Shown one piece after another: positions 24,344-32,525 of a DNA stretch of 64,000 nucleotides. Location of the stretch: positions 1 through 64,000 of the forward strand of contig NZ_QKWH01000015.1 of assembly GCF_003244315.1 (NCBI RefSeq), read 5' to 3'. The notes beneath the pieces are model-generated. The model did no database searches, was not told the DNA's origin, and saw only the letters and a list, made by a program, of their open reading frames with translations. Origin of the DNA: Xylanimonas oleitrophica. Lineage in GTDB: Bacteria; Actinomycetota; Actinomycetes; Actinomycetales; Cellulomonadaceae. The stretch's first letter is position 1, and the number at the start of each line of letters is the position of its first letter. A program made the position numbers and the translations under genes.

Positions 24344-25204
24344 TCAGCGCCCTTCGAGGCGCTTGCGCACCTGACGGCGCACGGCCCGCACCACCAACCC
24401 GGCGACCCAGGCGGCGCCCGCCCAGGACGCGGTGCGCACGCTGCGCCCGGCCACGCGCTGCCGCCGCCCCCGGAACTCCCGGATGGGCCAGCCCACCTCG
24501 CGGGCGTGCCGGCGCAGGCGGGCGTCGGGGTTGATGGGGCACGGGTGGCCCACCGTGTGCATCATCGGCAGGTCGTTGAGCGAGTCCCCGTACGCGTACG
24601 ACGCCTCGAGGTCGAGGTTCTCGCGCTCGGCCAGCTCGCGGACCGCCTGCGCCTTGACCTCGCCGTGCATGAGGTCGCCCAGGAGGCGGCCGGTGTAGAA
24701 CCCGTCCTTGTGCTCGGCCACCGTGCCCAGGCACCCGGTGGCGCCGAGGCGGCGGGCGATGAGGCGGCCGATCTCCACGGGCGTGGCCGTGACGAGCCAC
24801 ACCTGGTCGCCGGCGGCGACGTGCTCGTCCAGGAGCTTCTTGGTGCCGGGGAAGATCCGCAGCTCGAGGACGGTGTCGTAGACCTCCTCGCCCACGGCGG
24901 CGATCTCGGCCACCGACCGGCCGGCGATGAGCGACAGCGCCCGCTCGCGCACCGTGTCGATCTGGGTCTTGGACTCCCCGAAGACGAGGTAGCGCAGCTG
25001 GATGATGCCGAAGCGCAGCAGGTCCCGGGTCCCGAAGAACTTGCGCTGGTAGAGCGCTCGCGCCAGGTGGTAGGCGCTGGCGCCCCGGATCACCGTGTTG
25101 TCGACGTCGAAGAACGCTGCCGCGGGCCGGTGGGCGGTGTCGGTCGCGGCGGTCGCCGCCGCGTGCTCGGCAACGGTCGCGGCGGCGTTCGCGGCGTCGG
25201 ACAT
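24344..25204 (-). CDS. HAD-IB (SerB-like) hydrolase (286 aa)
   Basis: Haloacid-dehalogenase phosphatase of the CicA/SerB-like IB subgroup. Motif I FFDVDNTVIRGAS near residues 30-42 (nucleophile first Asp), motif II VWLVTATPVEIG near 133-144, and motif III with Lys and YAYGDSLNDLPMMHTVG near 210-226. The C-terminal 50 residues are Arg-rich with a VAGLVVRAVRR amphipathic stretch that may touch the membrane. Substrate cannot be told. ATG 25204 is 29 bp from the divergent glutaredoxin start. Confidence 0.88.
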   Translation of the reverse strand: MSDAANAAATVAEHAAATAATDTAHRPAAAFFDVDNTVIRGASAYHLARALYQRKFFGTRDLLRFGIIQLRYLVFGESKTQIDTVRERALSLIAGRSVAEIAAVGEEVYDTVLELRIFPGTKKLLDEHVAAGDQVWLVTATPVEIGRLIARRLGATGCLGTVAEHKDGFYTGRLLGDLMHGEVKAQAVRELAERENLDLEASYAYGDSLNDLPMMHTVGHPCPINPDARLRRHAREVGWPIREFRGRRQRVAGRSVRTASWAGAAWVAGLVVRAVRRQVRKRLEGR

Positions 25205-25233
25205 GCGGTCCACCTTAGCGGCGCGCGTACGCT

Positions 25234-25515
25234 GTGCTCGTGGACGGCGGGGAGCAGGAAGTGCGTGTGGTGCTGTTCTCCCGGAAGGGCTGCCACCTGT
25301 GCGACGACGCACGGGAGGTGGTGGCCCGGGTCTGCGAGGCCGCCGGGGAGCGGTGGCGCGAGGTCGACATCGAGTCGGGCCCTGACGCCGCCGACCTGAC
25401 TGCCCGGTACGGCGAGTACGTGCCCGTCGTCGAGGTCGACGGGGTGCAGCAAGGTTTCTGGCAGGTCGACGGGGACAGGCTGGCGCGCCGGCTCGGGGAC
25501 AGGAGGACGCGGTGA
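25234..25515 (+). CDS. Glutaredoxin-like protein (93 aa)
   Basis: Small thioredoxin-fold protein of the DUF836/glutaredoxin 2 group: VVLFSRKGCHLCDDAREVVA carries the CHLC redox site (Cys near residues 20 and 23), followed by VDIESGPDAADLTARYGEYV and the cis-Pro in PVVEVDG. Starts GTG 25234, 25240 or 25261 are possible; GGGGAG precedes the last. Overlaps rex by 4 bp (GTGA), so a thiol-redox protein and an NADH sensor are made from one mRNA. Confidence 0.85.
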   Translation: MLVDGGEQEVRVVLFSRKGCHLCDDAREVVARVCEAAGERWREVDIESGPDAADLTARYGEYVPVVEVDGVQQGFWQVDGDRLARRLGDRRTR

Positions 25516-26168
25516 TCGAGATCGGCGAGGTGACGGTTCCGGCCGCCACGGTGGCACGTCTGCCCTACTACCTGCGTGCGCTGCGCGACCTCGCGTCGCG
25601 CGGGGTGACGACGACGTCGTCGACGGAGCTCGCGGAGGCGTCCGGGGTCGGGTCGGCGCAGCTGCGCAAGGACCTGTCCTACCTGGGCTCGTTCGGCACG
25701 CGCGGCGTGGGCTACGACGTCGAGTCGTTGTCGTCGGTGATCACCACGGCGCTGGGGCTGGGCTCGACGCATCGCCTGGCGATCATCGGGATCGGCAACC
25801 TGGGCCAGGCGCTGGCCAACTACTCGGGGTACTCGTCACGAGGGTTCGAGGTGGCCGCGCTGCTCGACGTCGCCCCGTCCGTGGTGGGCACGCGCCCGGC
25901 CGGCGGCCTGGTGGTGGAGCACCTCGACGCCCTGGAGGAGGTGCTGGAGCGCGAGGCGGTGACGATGGTGGTGCTGGCGACGCCGGGGCCGCCCGCCCAG
26001 GCGGTGGCCGAGCGGGTGGTCGCCGCTGGCGTCAAGGAGATCCTGTGCTTCGCGCCCGTGGCGTTGCAGCTTCCCGACGACGTCGTGGTCCGCAGCGTCG
26101 ACGTCGGTGGCGAGCTGCAGATCCTGGCGTTCCACGCGGCGGCGCGGGCGGCGACGGCCGCGCGGTAG
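25512..26168 (+). CDS. rex: Redox-sensing transcriptional repressor Rex (218 aa)
   Basis: Dimeric repressor that senses the NADH/NAD+ ratio and releases TTGTGA-N6-TCACAA sites when NADH is high. N-terminal winged helix (TVARLPYYLRALRDLASRGV, then SGVGSAQLRKDLSYLGSFGT at about 44-63) and C-terminal Rossmann domain (LAIIGIGNLGQALANYSGYS at about 90-109; ATPGPPAQAVAERVV at about 156-170). Length is normal. Unlike in Streptomyces it is not followed by hemA; its upstream partner is the glutaredoxin-like gene. Two matching operators are found in this window at 39326 and 53257. Confidence 0.95.
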   Translation: MIEIGEVTVPAATVARLPYYLRALRDLASRGVTTTSSTELAEASGVGSAQLRKDLSYLGSFGTRGVGYDVESLSSVITTALGLGSTHRLAIIGIGNLGQALANYSGYSSRGFEVAALLDVAPSVVGTRPAGGLVVEHLDALEEVLEREAVTMVVLATPGPPAQAVAERVVAAGVKEILCFAPVALQLPDDVVVRSVDVGGELQILAFHAAARAATAAR

Positions 26169-26223
26169 AGCGCCTGCCGGTCCGGGCGGGTCCTGGACCG
26201 GTGCGCCGGCCGCCGTCGACGCG

Positions 26224-26273
26224 ACGAGGCCGCGACGGTGCCCGCCCCTGCGCGGGCGCCGTCGCGGCCTCGT
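26224..26273. terminator. Long hairpin between rex and yceI
   Basis: Arms starting ACGAGGCCGCGACGG (26224) and ending CCGTCGCGGCCTCGT (26273), extended by GCCCGC/GCGGGC after a single unpaired position, around a short loop. It lies between convergent rex and yceI. Confidence 0.88.
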
Positions 26274-26286
26274 GTGCTGCGGGAGG

Positions 26287-26838
26287 TCAGGCCTGCTTGA
26301 TGGCCGAGATGTCGAGGCCGATCTTGACCTTGTCGCCCACCAGGAAGCCGCCGGTCTCGAGAGCGGCGTTCCAGGTCAGGCCGAAGTCGGCGCGGGAGAT
26401 CTCGAGCTGGGCCTCGAAGCCGGCGCGGTCGTTGCCGAACGGGTCCTTGGCGGTGCCGGAGAACTCGGTCTCGAGCTCGACGGTCTTGGTGACGCCGTTG
26501 ATGGTGAGGTCACCAGTGACGACGAAGTCGTCGCCGTCGCCCTTGACGCTGGTCGACGTGAAGCTCCAGGTGGGGCGCTCCTCGGCGTTCCAGAAGTCGG
26601 CGCTCTTGAGGTGGCCGTCGCGGTTGGCGTCGCCGGTGTTGACCGAGGCGGCGTCGAGCTCGACGGAGACGGAGGAGGACTCGAGGTCCTCGCCGACGGT
26701 GATGGTGCCGGAGGAGATCGCGATGGAGCCGCGAACCTTCGAGATGCCCGCGTGGCGGACGGTGAAGCCGGCGGTGGAGTGCGAGGCGTCGATGACGTAC
26801 GTGCCGGCGGTGAGGCCGGCGGGCAGCGGCGTGGCCAT
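26287..26838 (-). CDS. YceI-family lipid-binding protein (183 aa)
   Basis: Lipocalin-like YceI fold that binds polyisoprenoid or other amphiphilic ligands. Typical pattern: GTYVIDASHSTAGFTVRHAG (about 12-31), a VRGSIAISSGTITV strand region, SVNTGDANRDGHLKSADFWN (about 66-85) and GDLTINGVTKTVELETEFSG (about 109-128). No signal peptide, so it appears cytosolic, as usual in actinobacteria. ATG 26838 with GAGGAG upstream. Divergent from a MarR gene across a perfect 18-bp palindrome, which makes MarR control very likely. Confidence 0.93.
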   Translation of the reverse strand: MATPLPAGLTAGTYVIDASHSTAGFTVRHAGISKVRGSIAISSGTITVGEDLESSSVSVELDAASVNTGDANRDGHLKSADFWNAEERPTWSFTSTSVKGDGDDFVVTGDLTINGVTKTVELETEFSGTAKDPFGNDRAGFEAQLEISRADFGLTWNAALETGGFLVGDKVKIGLDISAIKQA

Positions 26839-26893
26839 GGATGGTTCTCCTCGGTCGGTCTGGTCGGGCAGGCAGGCGCCTCCCCGTGGCAGA

Positions 26894-26911
26894 TAGTTGA
26901 AACGTCAACTA
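26894..26911. promoter_or_regulatory. MarR operator between yceI and marR
   Basis: TAGTTGAAACGTCAACTA: perfect 7-base arms TAGTTGA/TCAACTA around AACG. The TTGA...TCAA form is typical for MarR-family dimers. It lies 55 bp before yceI and 111 bp before marR, so it can control both directions. Confidence 0.8.
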
Positions 26912-27022
26912 CCCGTGTGGGCATCGGCTAGAACAGACGACTCACGTAGCGTATTCCCGTTCGTCCGTGCAGACTCGGTGATCGAGCGGCGGACCGCCGC
27001 GCGGGCACTCGGAGGGATGGCG

Positions 27023-27532
27023 ATGGCGAGCACCACCGACAGCACCAGGGCGGCCGCGACGCAGGGCGAGGCAGAGGTCCGCTGGCTCGACGACGGGCAG
27101 CAGCGCGCCTGGCGCGCCTACCTGGAGGGCACCGCCCGGTTCGTCGCCGCGCTCGACCGCGCGCACGACTCCGGCAGCCCTCTCAGCCTCGGGGAGTACC
27201 ACCTGCTCGTCCAGCTCTCCGAGCAGCCCGGCCGCACGCTGCGCATGTCCGCGCTGGCCGACGGCCTCGCCCTCTCCCGCAGCCGCCTCACCCACACCGT
27301 CGACCGCATGGAGCGGCGCGGCCTCGTCGAGCGGCAGGCCGTTCCCGGGGACCGGCGCGGCGTGAACTGCGTGATGACCGAGGCCGGCTGGGAGCTGCTC
27401 GTCCGGTCCGCACCCCTCCACGTCGCGGCGGTGCGCCGCCTCATGGTCGACGTGCTCGAGCCCGAGGAGTTCGAGGTGCTCGGACGCGCCATGGGCAAGG
27501 TGGCACGCGAGGCCAAGACCTACGAGGCGTAG
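27023..27532 (+). CDS. MarR-family transcriptional regulator (169 aa)
   Basis: ATG 27023 is chosen because GGAGGG (27011-27016) lies six bases upstream; ATG 27017 is too close. Winged-helix order: LSLGEYHLLVQLSEQPGRTL (residues about 53-72), LADGLALSRSRLTHTVDRME (recognition helix, about 79-98), and the wing RQAVPGDRRGVNCVMTEAGW (about 107-126). Likely represses the divergent yceI gene and itself through the palindrome at 26894. Its last 13 bp overlap the end of the convergent ATP-grasp gene. Confidence 0.9.
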   Translation: MASTTDSTRAAATQGEAEVRWLDDGQQRAWRAYLEGTARFVAALDRAHDSGSPLSLGEYHLLVQLSEQPGRTLRMSALADGLALSRSRLTHTVDRMERRGLVERQAVPGDRRGVNCVMTEAGWELLVRSAPLHVAAVRRLMVDVLEPEEFEVLGRAMGKVAREAKTYEA

Positions 27533-28524
27533 GTCTCTGCGAGCACCCGCTTCAGCAGCCGTGCGATCTGGCGCGGCCCGCTCAGCGGAGCCGCCGCCTC
27601 CACCTCGCTGTTGTAGTTCGTGTTCGTGTTGACGTCGTACGTCAGCGTGCGGCCGTCGACCGTGCGGATGTTCTCGATGCCGGCCACCTCGATGCCGTGA
27701 CGGCGCGTGAACTGCAAGTACTGCTCCACGACCGGGTCGTCGTAGCCCTCGCGCACCGAGAACAGGCTCGTCGGGTCGTCCGGCGCCATCGCCACCGTGG
27801 CGCCGGGCGGCATGACCGGACGGCCGGTCGCCGGGTCGATCGCGCACGCGTCGGCCGGGCACAGCTGGAACCCGCCACGCTCGGTGTCCCCACGGACGGC
27901 GTACACCAGCTCGTGGCCCACGATCTCCACGCGGGTGATGCCGCCGTCGGCCGCCACCACGTACTCCTGCACGAGCGTGACGCCGTCGACCGGCTCCTCG
28001 TACTCCGCGCCGTCCAGGTACGCGTCGAGGTCGGCCAGCGAGTCGAACCGCCGCACGCCCAGCCCCTTGCCACCCTGGTTGTGCTTGGTGACGAACGGGG
28101 TGCCGCCCCCGCCCGCGACGAAGTCCTGCGCCGCCTTGCGCACCTGGTCGCGCCCGCCGACGGCGGCCACCGTGCGCGGTGTGTCGATCCCCGCCGCGCG
28201 CAGCGCCGTGAGCTGGTCCACCTTGCTCATCTCCAGCTCGAGCACCCGGCGGCCGTTGACCGTGCGGCGTCCGTGCGCCTCCAGCCACGACAGCACCGCC
28301 CGGGCGTAGTCCTTCGTGAACCCGTGGTCACGGGTGTGCGACGACGCCGAGACGCGCGACCAGAAGATCCCTTCCGGGGGTGCGGCGTCCAGGTCCAGCG
28401 TGCCCTCCGTGAGCAGCCACTCCTCGTACTCGACGCCCTCGGCCTCGAAGGCGGCGGCGAACGGGGGGAACCAGTCAGGGTTCTCGTGCAGGGCGTAGAC
28501 CTTGGGCGTCGTCACGCGGTCCAC
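27520..28524 (-). CDS. ATP-grasp domain protein, RimK/glutathione-synthetase-like (334 aa)
   Basis: Carboxylate-amine ligase fold of unknown substrate. Order: N-terminal alpha/beta part (VYALHENPDWFPPFAAAFEA), ATP-binding region PFVTKHNQGGKGLGVRRFDS (about residues 148-167), VTLVQEYVVAADGGITRVEI (about 187-206), and metal-binding end GIENIRTVDGRTLTYDVNTN (about 284-303, Glu/Asp/Asn). No signal peptide. GTG 28524 or 28515 can start it. No amino-acid or peptide genes lie nearby to indicate a pathway. Confidence 0.82.
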   Translation of the reverse strand: MDRVTTPKVYALHENPDWFPPFAAAFEAEGVEYEEWLLTEGTLDLDAAPPEGIFWSRVSASSHTRDHGFTKDYARAVLSWLEAHGRRTVNGRRVLELEMSKVDQLTALRAAGIDTPRTVAAVGGRDQVRKAAQDFVAGGGGTPFVTKHNQGGKGLGVRRFDSLADLDAYLDGAEYEEPVDGVTLVQEYVVAADGGITRVEIVGHELVYAVRGDTERGGFQLCPADACAIDPATGRPVMPPGATVAMAPDDPTSLFSVREGYDDPVVEQYLQFTRRHGIEVAGIENIRTVDGRTLTYDVNTNTNYNSEVEAAAPLSGPRQIARLLKRVLAETYAS

Positions 28525-28660
28525 GCTAACGCCTGGCTACCCCGTCGCGGTGGCGCTCCCTGGCGTGCGGGACGCCGCGCAGGGCCTGGTGCAGTGACGG
28601 TCGTCTCACCCGCACGGAAGCCCACGGAACCTCCAGGAACCCCGTGGGAGACTGGGCCGC

Positions 28661-29311
28661 ATGGCCACCACGACTGTGCACCTGCTGCGCCACGGCGAGG
28701 TCCACAATCCTGAACGTGTCCTGTACGGGCGCCTCGACGGCTACCGCCTCTCGGAGGCCGGTCAGGAGATGGCCCGTATGGTGGCGAAGAGCCTGGTGGA
28801 CGAACGTCACGACGTCGTGGCGGTGATCGCCTCCCCGCTGCAGCGCGCGCAGGAGACCGCTGCGCCGGTCGCGGCGGCGTTCGGGCTCGAGATCGGTGCG
28901 GACGAGCGCCTGATCGAGGCCGGCAACCAGTTCGAGGGCACGACGGTGGGCTCCAACCCGCGCCAGCTCCTCGACCCGCGCCGGTGGAAGCTCCTGTGGA
29001 ACCCGTGGCGCCCGTCGTGGGGCGAGCCGTACCGCGAGCAGGCGGAGCGCATGCGGGCCGCCGTCGACGACGCCCGGGCCGCGCACGCGGGGCACGAGGT
29101 GGTGCTGGTCAGCCACCAGCTGCCCATCTGGGTGACCCGCCGCTCCTACGAGGGCAGCCGGCTGGCGCACGACCCGCGCAGGCGGCAGTGCACGCTGGCC
29201 TCCCTGACGAGCCTGCGCTTCGAGGGCGACCGGTTCGCCGGGCTGACCTACTCGGAGCCCGCCGGGAGCCTCGCACAGACGTTGAGCAAGGGGGCGTGGT
29301 CGGTCAAGTGA
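28661..29311 (+). CDS. Histidine-phosphatase (phosphoglycerate-mutase-like) family protein (216 aa)
   Basis: RHG motif LLRHGEVHNPERVLYGRLDG at residues 7-26 (catalytic His), second-site Arg in ASPLQRAQETAAPV near 58-71, Glu in RLIEAGNQFEG near 84-94, and VVLVSHQLPIWV near 147-158 (second His). First gene of the cytochrome c maturation operon, overlapping the thioredoxin-like gene by 4 bp. This gene order is common in actinobacteria, but the phosphatase's role in it is unknown. Confidence 0.9.
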   Translation: MATTTVHLLRHGEVHNPERVLYGRLDGYRLSEAGQEMARMVAKSLVDERHDVVAVIASPLQRAQETAAPVAAAFGLEIGADERLIEAGNQFEGTTVGSNPRQLLDPRRWKLLWNPWRPSWGEPYREQAERMRAAVDDARAAHAGHEVVLVSHQLPIWVTRRSYEGSRLAHDPRRRQCTLASLTSLRFEGDRFAGLTYSEPAGSLAQTLSKGAWSVK

Positions 29312-29934
29312 ACGTCTCGACGCGAACGACGAGGGCTCGCCGCACGCTGCTCGCCGCCCCGGGAGCGCTGCTGTCCGTGCTGCTCGTGGCCGGCTGCGCC
29401 CAGGATTCCGGGGCGGGCGACGTGGTGAACCAGGGGTTCGTCTCGGGCGACGGCTCCGTGCAGCAGTGGGACGTCGGGGACCGCAAGGACCCGGTGACGG
29501 TCACGGGCACGGCCTTCGACGGTGCCGAGATCGACACGTCCGACTGGGCGGGCGACGTCGTCGTCATCAACACCTGGTACGCCGCGTGCCCGCCGTGCCG
29601 GGCGGAGGCGCCGGACCTCGTGAACCTGGCCAACGAGCGCGCCGAGGACGGCGTGCGCGTGCTGGGGATCAACACGACCGACGACGCCGGGGCGGCCCAG
29701 GCGTTCGAGCGCACCTTCCAGGTGCCGTACCCGTCGATCGACGACCGTCGCGGCCAGGCCGTGGCGCGGCTGTCCGGCGTCGTGCCGCTGCAGGCCGTGC
29801 CCACCACGGTGGTGCTCGACCGCGAGCACCGCCCGGCCGCACGCGTCATCGGCCTGGCCGAGGGCTCCACCCTGCAGGCCATCGTCGACGACGTCCTGGC
29901 CGAGGGCGGCGACGCGGCGGAGAGCGCCGGCTGA
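29308..29934 (+). CDS. resA: TlpA/ResA-like thiol-disulfide lipoprotein (208 aa)
   Basis: Membrane-anchored extracytoplasmic reductant that keeps the haem-binding CXXCH thiols of apocytochrome c reduced. GTG 29308 overlaps the phosphatase stop. Lipobox VAGC (Cys near residue 31); thioredoxin fold with INTWYAACPPCRAEAPDLVN (about 88-107; CPPC redox site), VLGINTTDDAGAAQAFERTF (about 119-138) and cis-Pro in LQAVPTTVVLD (about 162-172). Stop overlaps ccdA (TGATG). Confidence 0.92.
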   Translation: MNVSTRTTRARRTLLAAPGALLSVLLVAGCAQDSGAGDVVNQGFVSGDGSVQQWDVGDRKDPVTVTGTAFDGAEIDTSDWAGDVVVINTWYAACPPCRAEAPDLVNLANERAEDGVRVLGINTTDDAGAAQAFERTFQVPYPSIDDRRGQAVARLSGVVPLQAVPTTVVLDREHRPAARVIGLAEGSTLQAIVDDVLAEGGDAAESAG

Positions 29935-30704
29935 TGGGCGAGGTGTTCGCGACCACCGCGTGGTCGGGGTCGATGCTGCTGGCCGTGCCCGTGGCGCTGC
30001 TGGCCGGACTCGTCTCCTTCGCCTCACCGTGCGTGCTGCCCCTGGTGCCCGGCTACGTGGGCTACGTCTCCGGCATGGCCGCCGCCGGGGCCGGCCCGTC
30101 GGCCCCCGGCTCCCGGCGCTCCCCGGCCCGCGGCCGTGTCGTCGCCGGCGTGGGCCTGTTCGTCCTCGGGTTCACCGCCGTCTTCGTCACCCTGATGGCC
30201 GCCGCCGGTGCTCTCGGTGGCTACCTGGTGCGCTGGGAGGACGTCATCCAGCGCGTCCTCGGCGTCGTCGTGGTGCTCATGGGCCTGGCGTTCCTCGGCG
30301 GGGTGCCGTTCCTCCAGCGGGAGCGGAGGCTGCACGTCAGCCCGCGCACCGGCCTGTGGGGCGCGCCGGTGCTCGGTTTCGTGTTCGGCCTGGGATGGAC
30401 GCCCTGCATCGGCCCGACGCTGGCCTCGGTCCAGGCCCTCGCCCTCGACGAGGCGTCGGTGGCCCGGGGGGTGGCGCTCGGCGTCGCCTACTGCGTCGGC
30501 CTGGGCGTCCCCTTCCTCCTGGTGGCCCTGAGCCTCCAGTCCTCCGAGCGCATGCTCGGGTTCCTCCGCCGCCACCGCCTCGCGATCATGCGGGTGGGCG
30601 GCGGCCTGCTGGTGCTGATCGGCCTCGCTCTCGTCTCCGGCCTGTGGGGCATGGTGACGCGGTCGCTGCAGGGCTGGGTCAGCGGGTTCGGGACGGTGAT
30701 CTGA
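29934..30704 (+). CDS. ccdA: Cytochrome c biogenesis protein CcdA (256 aa)
   Basis: Six-helix membrane protein that carries electrons from cytosolic thioredoxin to ResA. The two conserved redox Cys sit in VSFASPCVLPLVPGYVGYVS (Cys near residue 31) and GFVFGLGWTPCIGPTLASVQ (Cys near residue 156). ATG 29934 overlaps the resA stop, and the stop overlaps the resB ATG. Gene order tlpA-ccdA-resB-ccsB defines a system II cytochrome c maturation operon. Confidence 0.95.
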   Translation: MGEVFATTAWSGSMLLAVPVALLAGLVSFASPCVLPLVPGYVGYVSGMAAAGAGPSAPGSRRSPARGRVVAGVGLFVLGFTAVFVTLMAAAGALGGYLVRWEDVIQRVLGVVVVLMGLAFLGGVPFLQRERRLHVSPRTGLWGAPVLGFVFGLGWTPCIGPTLASVQALALDEASVARGVALGVAYCVGLGVPFLLVALSLQSSERMLGFLRRHRLAIMRVGGGLLVLIGLALVSGLWGMVTRSLQGWVSGFGTVI

Positions 30705-32524
30705 TGAGCGAGCGCACCACGTACCGGCCCGAGGGCATCGACGACGCGTTCGTCGGCGACGGCGGGACGCGCACCGAGGGTGCCCCGGCCCCGAACGTGC
30801 CCGCGCTCGGCTGGCGCGGGATGCTGCGCTGGACGTGGCGGCAGCTGACGTCGATGCGCGTGGCGCTGCTGCTCCTGATGCTGCTGGCCGTGGCGGCCGT
30901 GCCCGGCTCGATCCTGCCGCAGCGCGGCCAGGACCCGGCCGGGGTGCTGGAGTACCTGGGCAACCACCCCACGAGCGGGGAGTGGCTGGACAGGTTCGGG
31001 TTCTTCGCCGTCTACACCTCGCCCTGGTTCAGCGCGATCTACCTGCTGCTGTTCGTCTCCCTGGTGGGCTGCATCGTGCCGCGCGCCATGCAGCACGCGC
31101 GCAACCTGCGCGGCCGCCCGCCGCGCACCCCCGCACGCTTCGCGCGGTTCCCCGCGCTGGCCGAGGGCACGACGACGGCGTCACCCGACGACGTCGTGGA
31201 GGCTGTCGCAGCCCACCTGCGGCGCCGGCACACCTTCCGGGTCGACGTCGCCGCCGAGCCTGCCCGCGCGGCGCGCGGGACGGGGGAACGGGCCCTGCCC
31301 GCCCGCCCGGCCACCCGCACCGTGGCGGCCGAGCGCGGCTACCTGCGGGAGACGGGCAACCTCGTCTTCCACCTGGCGCTGGTCGGACTGCTCGTGTCCG
31401 TGGCGCTCGGGCAGCTCCTGCACTACCGCGGGCAGGCCATCGTCACCGAGGGCCGCGGCTTCGCCAACGCCGTCACCGACTACGACACCTTCGAGAACGG
31501 CGCCTGGTTCCGCCCGGAGGCGTTGCGGCCGTTCTCGCTCACGCTCGACGCCTTCTCGTCGCACTTCGCGTCCGACGACGTCGCCTTCGCCCAGGCGCGC
31601 GACTTCACGGCGTACGTCAGCGTCATCGAGGCCAGCGGCGACGAGTCCGAGCAGACGATCAAGGTCAACCACCCCATCACGGTGGACGGCGCCAAGATCT
31701 ACCTCATGGGCAACGGGTTCGCCCCGGACCTGACGATCACCGACGCCGACGGCCAGGTCGCTTTCGCGGGCCGGGTGCCGTTCCTCCCCGAGGACACGAT
31801 GTACACCTCCCGGGGCGTCATCAAGGTGCCCGACGTCTCGCCCGGCCTCGAGCAGATCGGGATGGTGGGCTACTTCCTACCCAGCGCCGTCGTCGCGGAG
31901 GACGGCGCCGCCCGCTCGGTGTTCCCGCAGCCCGACAACCCGCTCATGGTGCTCGAGCTCTACACCGGCGACCTGGGGCTGGACGACGGCGTGCCGCAGA
32001 ACGTCTACCGGCTCGACACCGCGTCGCTCGACCCGGTGACGGATGCCGACGGCGAGCGGATCAAGGTGCTCGTGCGGCCCGGCGAGACGGTCGAGCTGCC
32101 CGACGGCCTGGGCACCGTGACCCTGGGCCAGCAGGTGCCGCGGTACGTGGCCCTCGACCTGCGCCACGACCCGTCGCTGGCCTGGGTGCTGACGTTCTCG
32201 CTCGTCGCCATGGCCGGCCTGGCGGTCTCCCTGTTCACCCCGCGCCGCCGCGTGTGGCTGCGCACGTGGCAGGACCCGCAGGAGCCGGGGCGCACCCGCG
32301 TGGAGCTCGCCGGGCTCGCCCGCGGCGACGACGCCGGGCTCCAGGGCGAGGTCGACCGGGCGCTGGCCGCGGTGCCCGGGCTGGTCGCCCCGCACGACGA
32401 GACCACCGGCGACGCGGCTGCCGACGCCGATGCCGAGGGTGTCGCCCCGGCAGACACCACGCCGGCCGAGCGGGCCGGCGAGCACGACACGCAGGACCGA
32501 CCCACGAACCGCGAGGGACACTGA
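30704..32524 (+). CDS. resB: Cytochrome c biogenesis protein ResB/Ccs1 (606 aa)
   Basis: One half of the system II haem-handling and ligation complex. N-terminal cytosolic segment of about 45 residues, then TSMRVALLLLMLLAVAAVPG (TM1), YTSPWFSAIYLLLFVSLVGC (TM2), NLVFHLALVGLLVSVALGQL (TM3), a large extracytoplasmic domain (about 245-485) with YDTFENGAWFRPEALRPFSL, a final TM (VLTFSLVAMAGLAVSLF) and a soluble Ala/Asp-rich tail of about 100 residues. Family length is 450-600. Tail-to-head spacing to ccsB is 1 bp. Confidence 0.93.
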   Translation: MSERTTYRPEGIDDAFVGDGGTRTEGAPAPNVPALGWRGMLRWTWRQLTSMRVALLLLMLLAVAAVPGSILPQRGQDPAGVLEYLGNHPTSGEWLDRFGFFAVYTSPWFSAIYLLLFVSLVGCIVPRAMQHARNLRGRPPRTPARFARFPALAEGTTTASPDDVVEAVAAHLRRRHTFRVDVAAEPARAARGTGERALPARPATRTVAAERGYLRETGNLVFHLALVGLLVSVALGQLLHYRGQAIVTEGRGFANAVTDYDTFENGAWFRPEALRPFSLTLDAFSSHFASDDVAFAQARDFTAYVSVIEASGDESEQTIKVNHPITVDGAKIYLMGNGFAPDLTITDADGQVAFAGRVPFLPEDTMYTSRGVIKVPDVSPGLEQIGMVGYFLPSAVVAEDGAARSVFPQPDNPLMVLELYTGDLGLDDGVPQNVYRLDTASLDPVTDADGERIKVLVRPGETVELPDGLGTVTLGQQVPRYVALDLRHDPSLAWVLTFSLVAMAGLAVSLFTPRRRVWLRTWQDPQEPGRTRVELAGLARGDDAGLQGEVDRALAAVPGLVAPHDETTGDAAADADAEGVAPADTTPAERAGEHDTQDRPTNREGH

Positions 32525-32525
32525 G

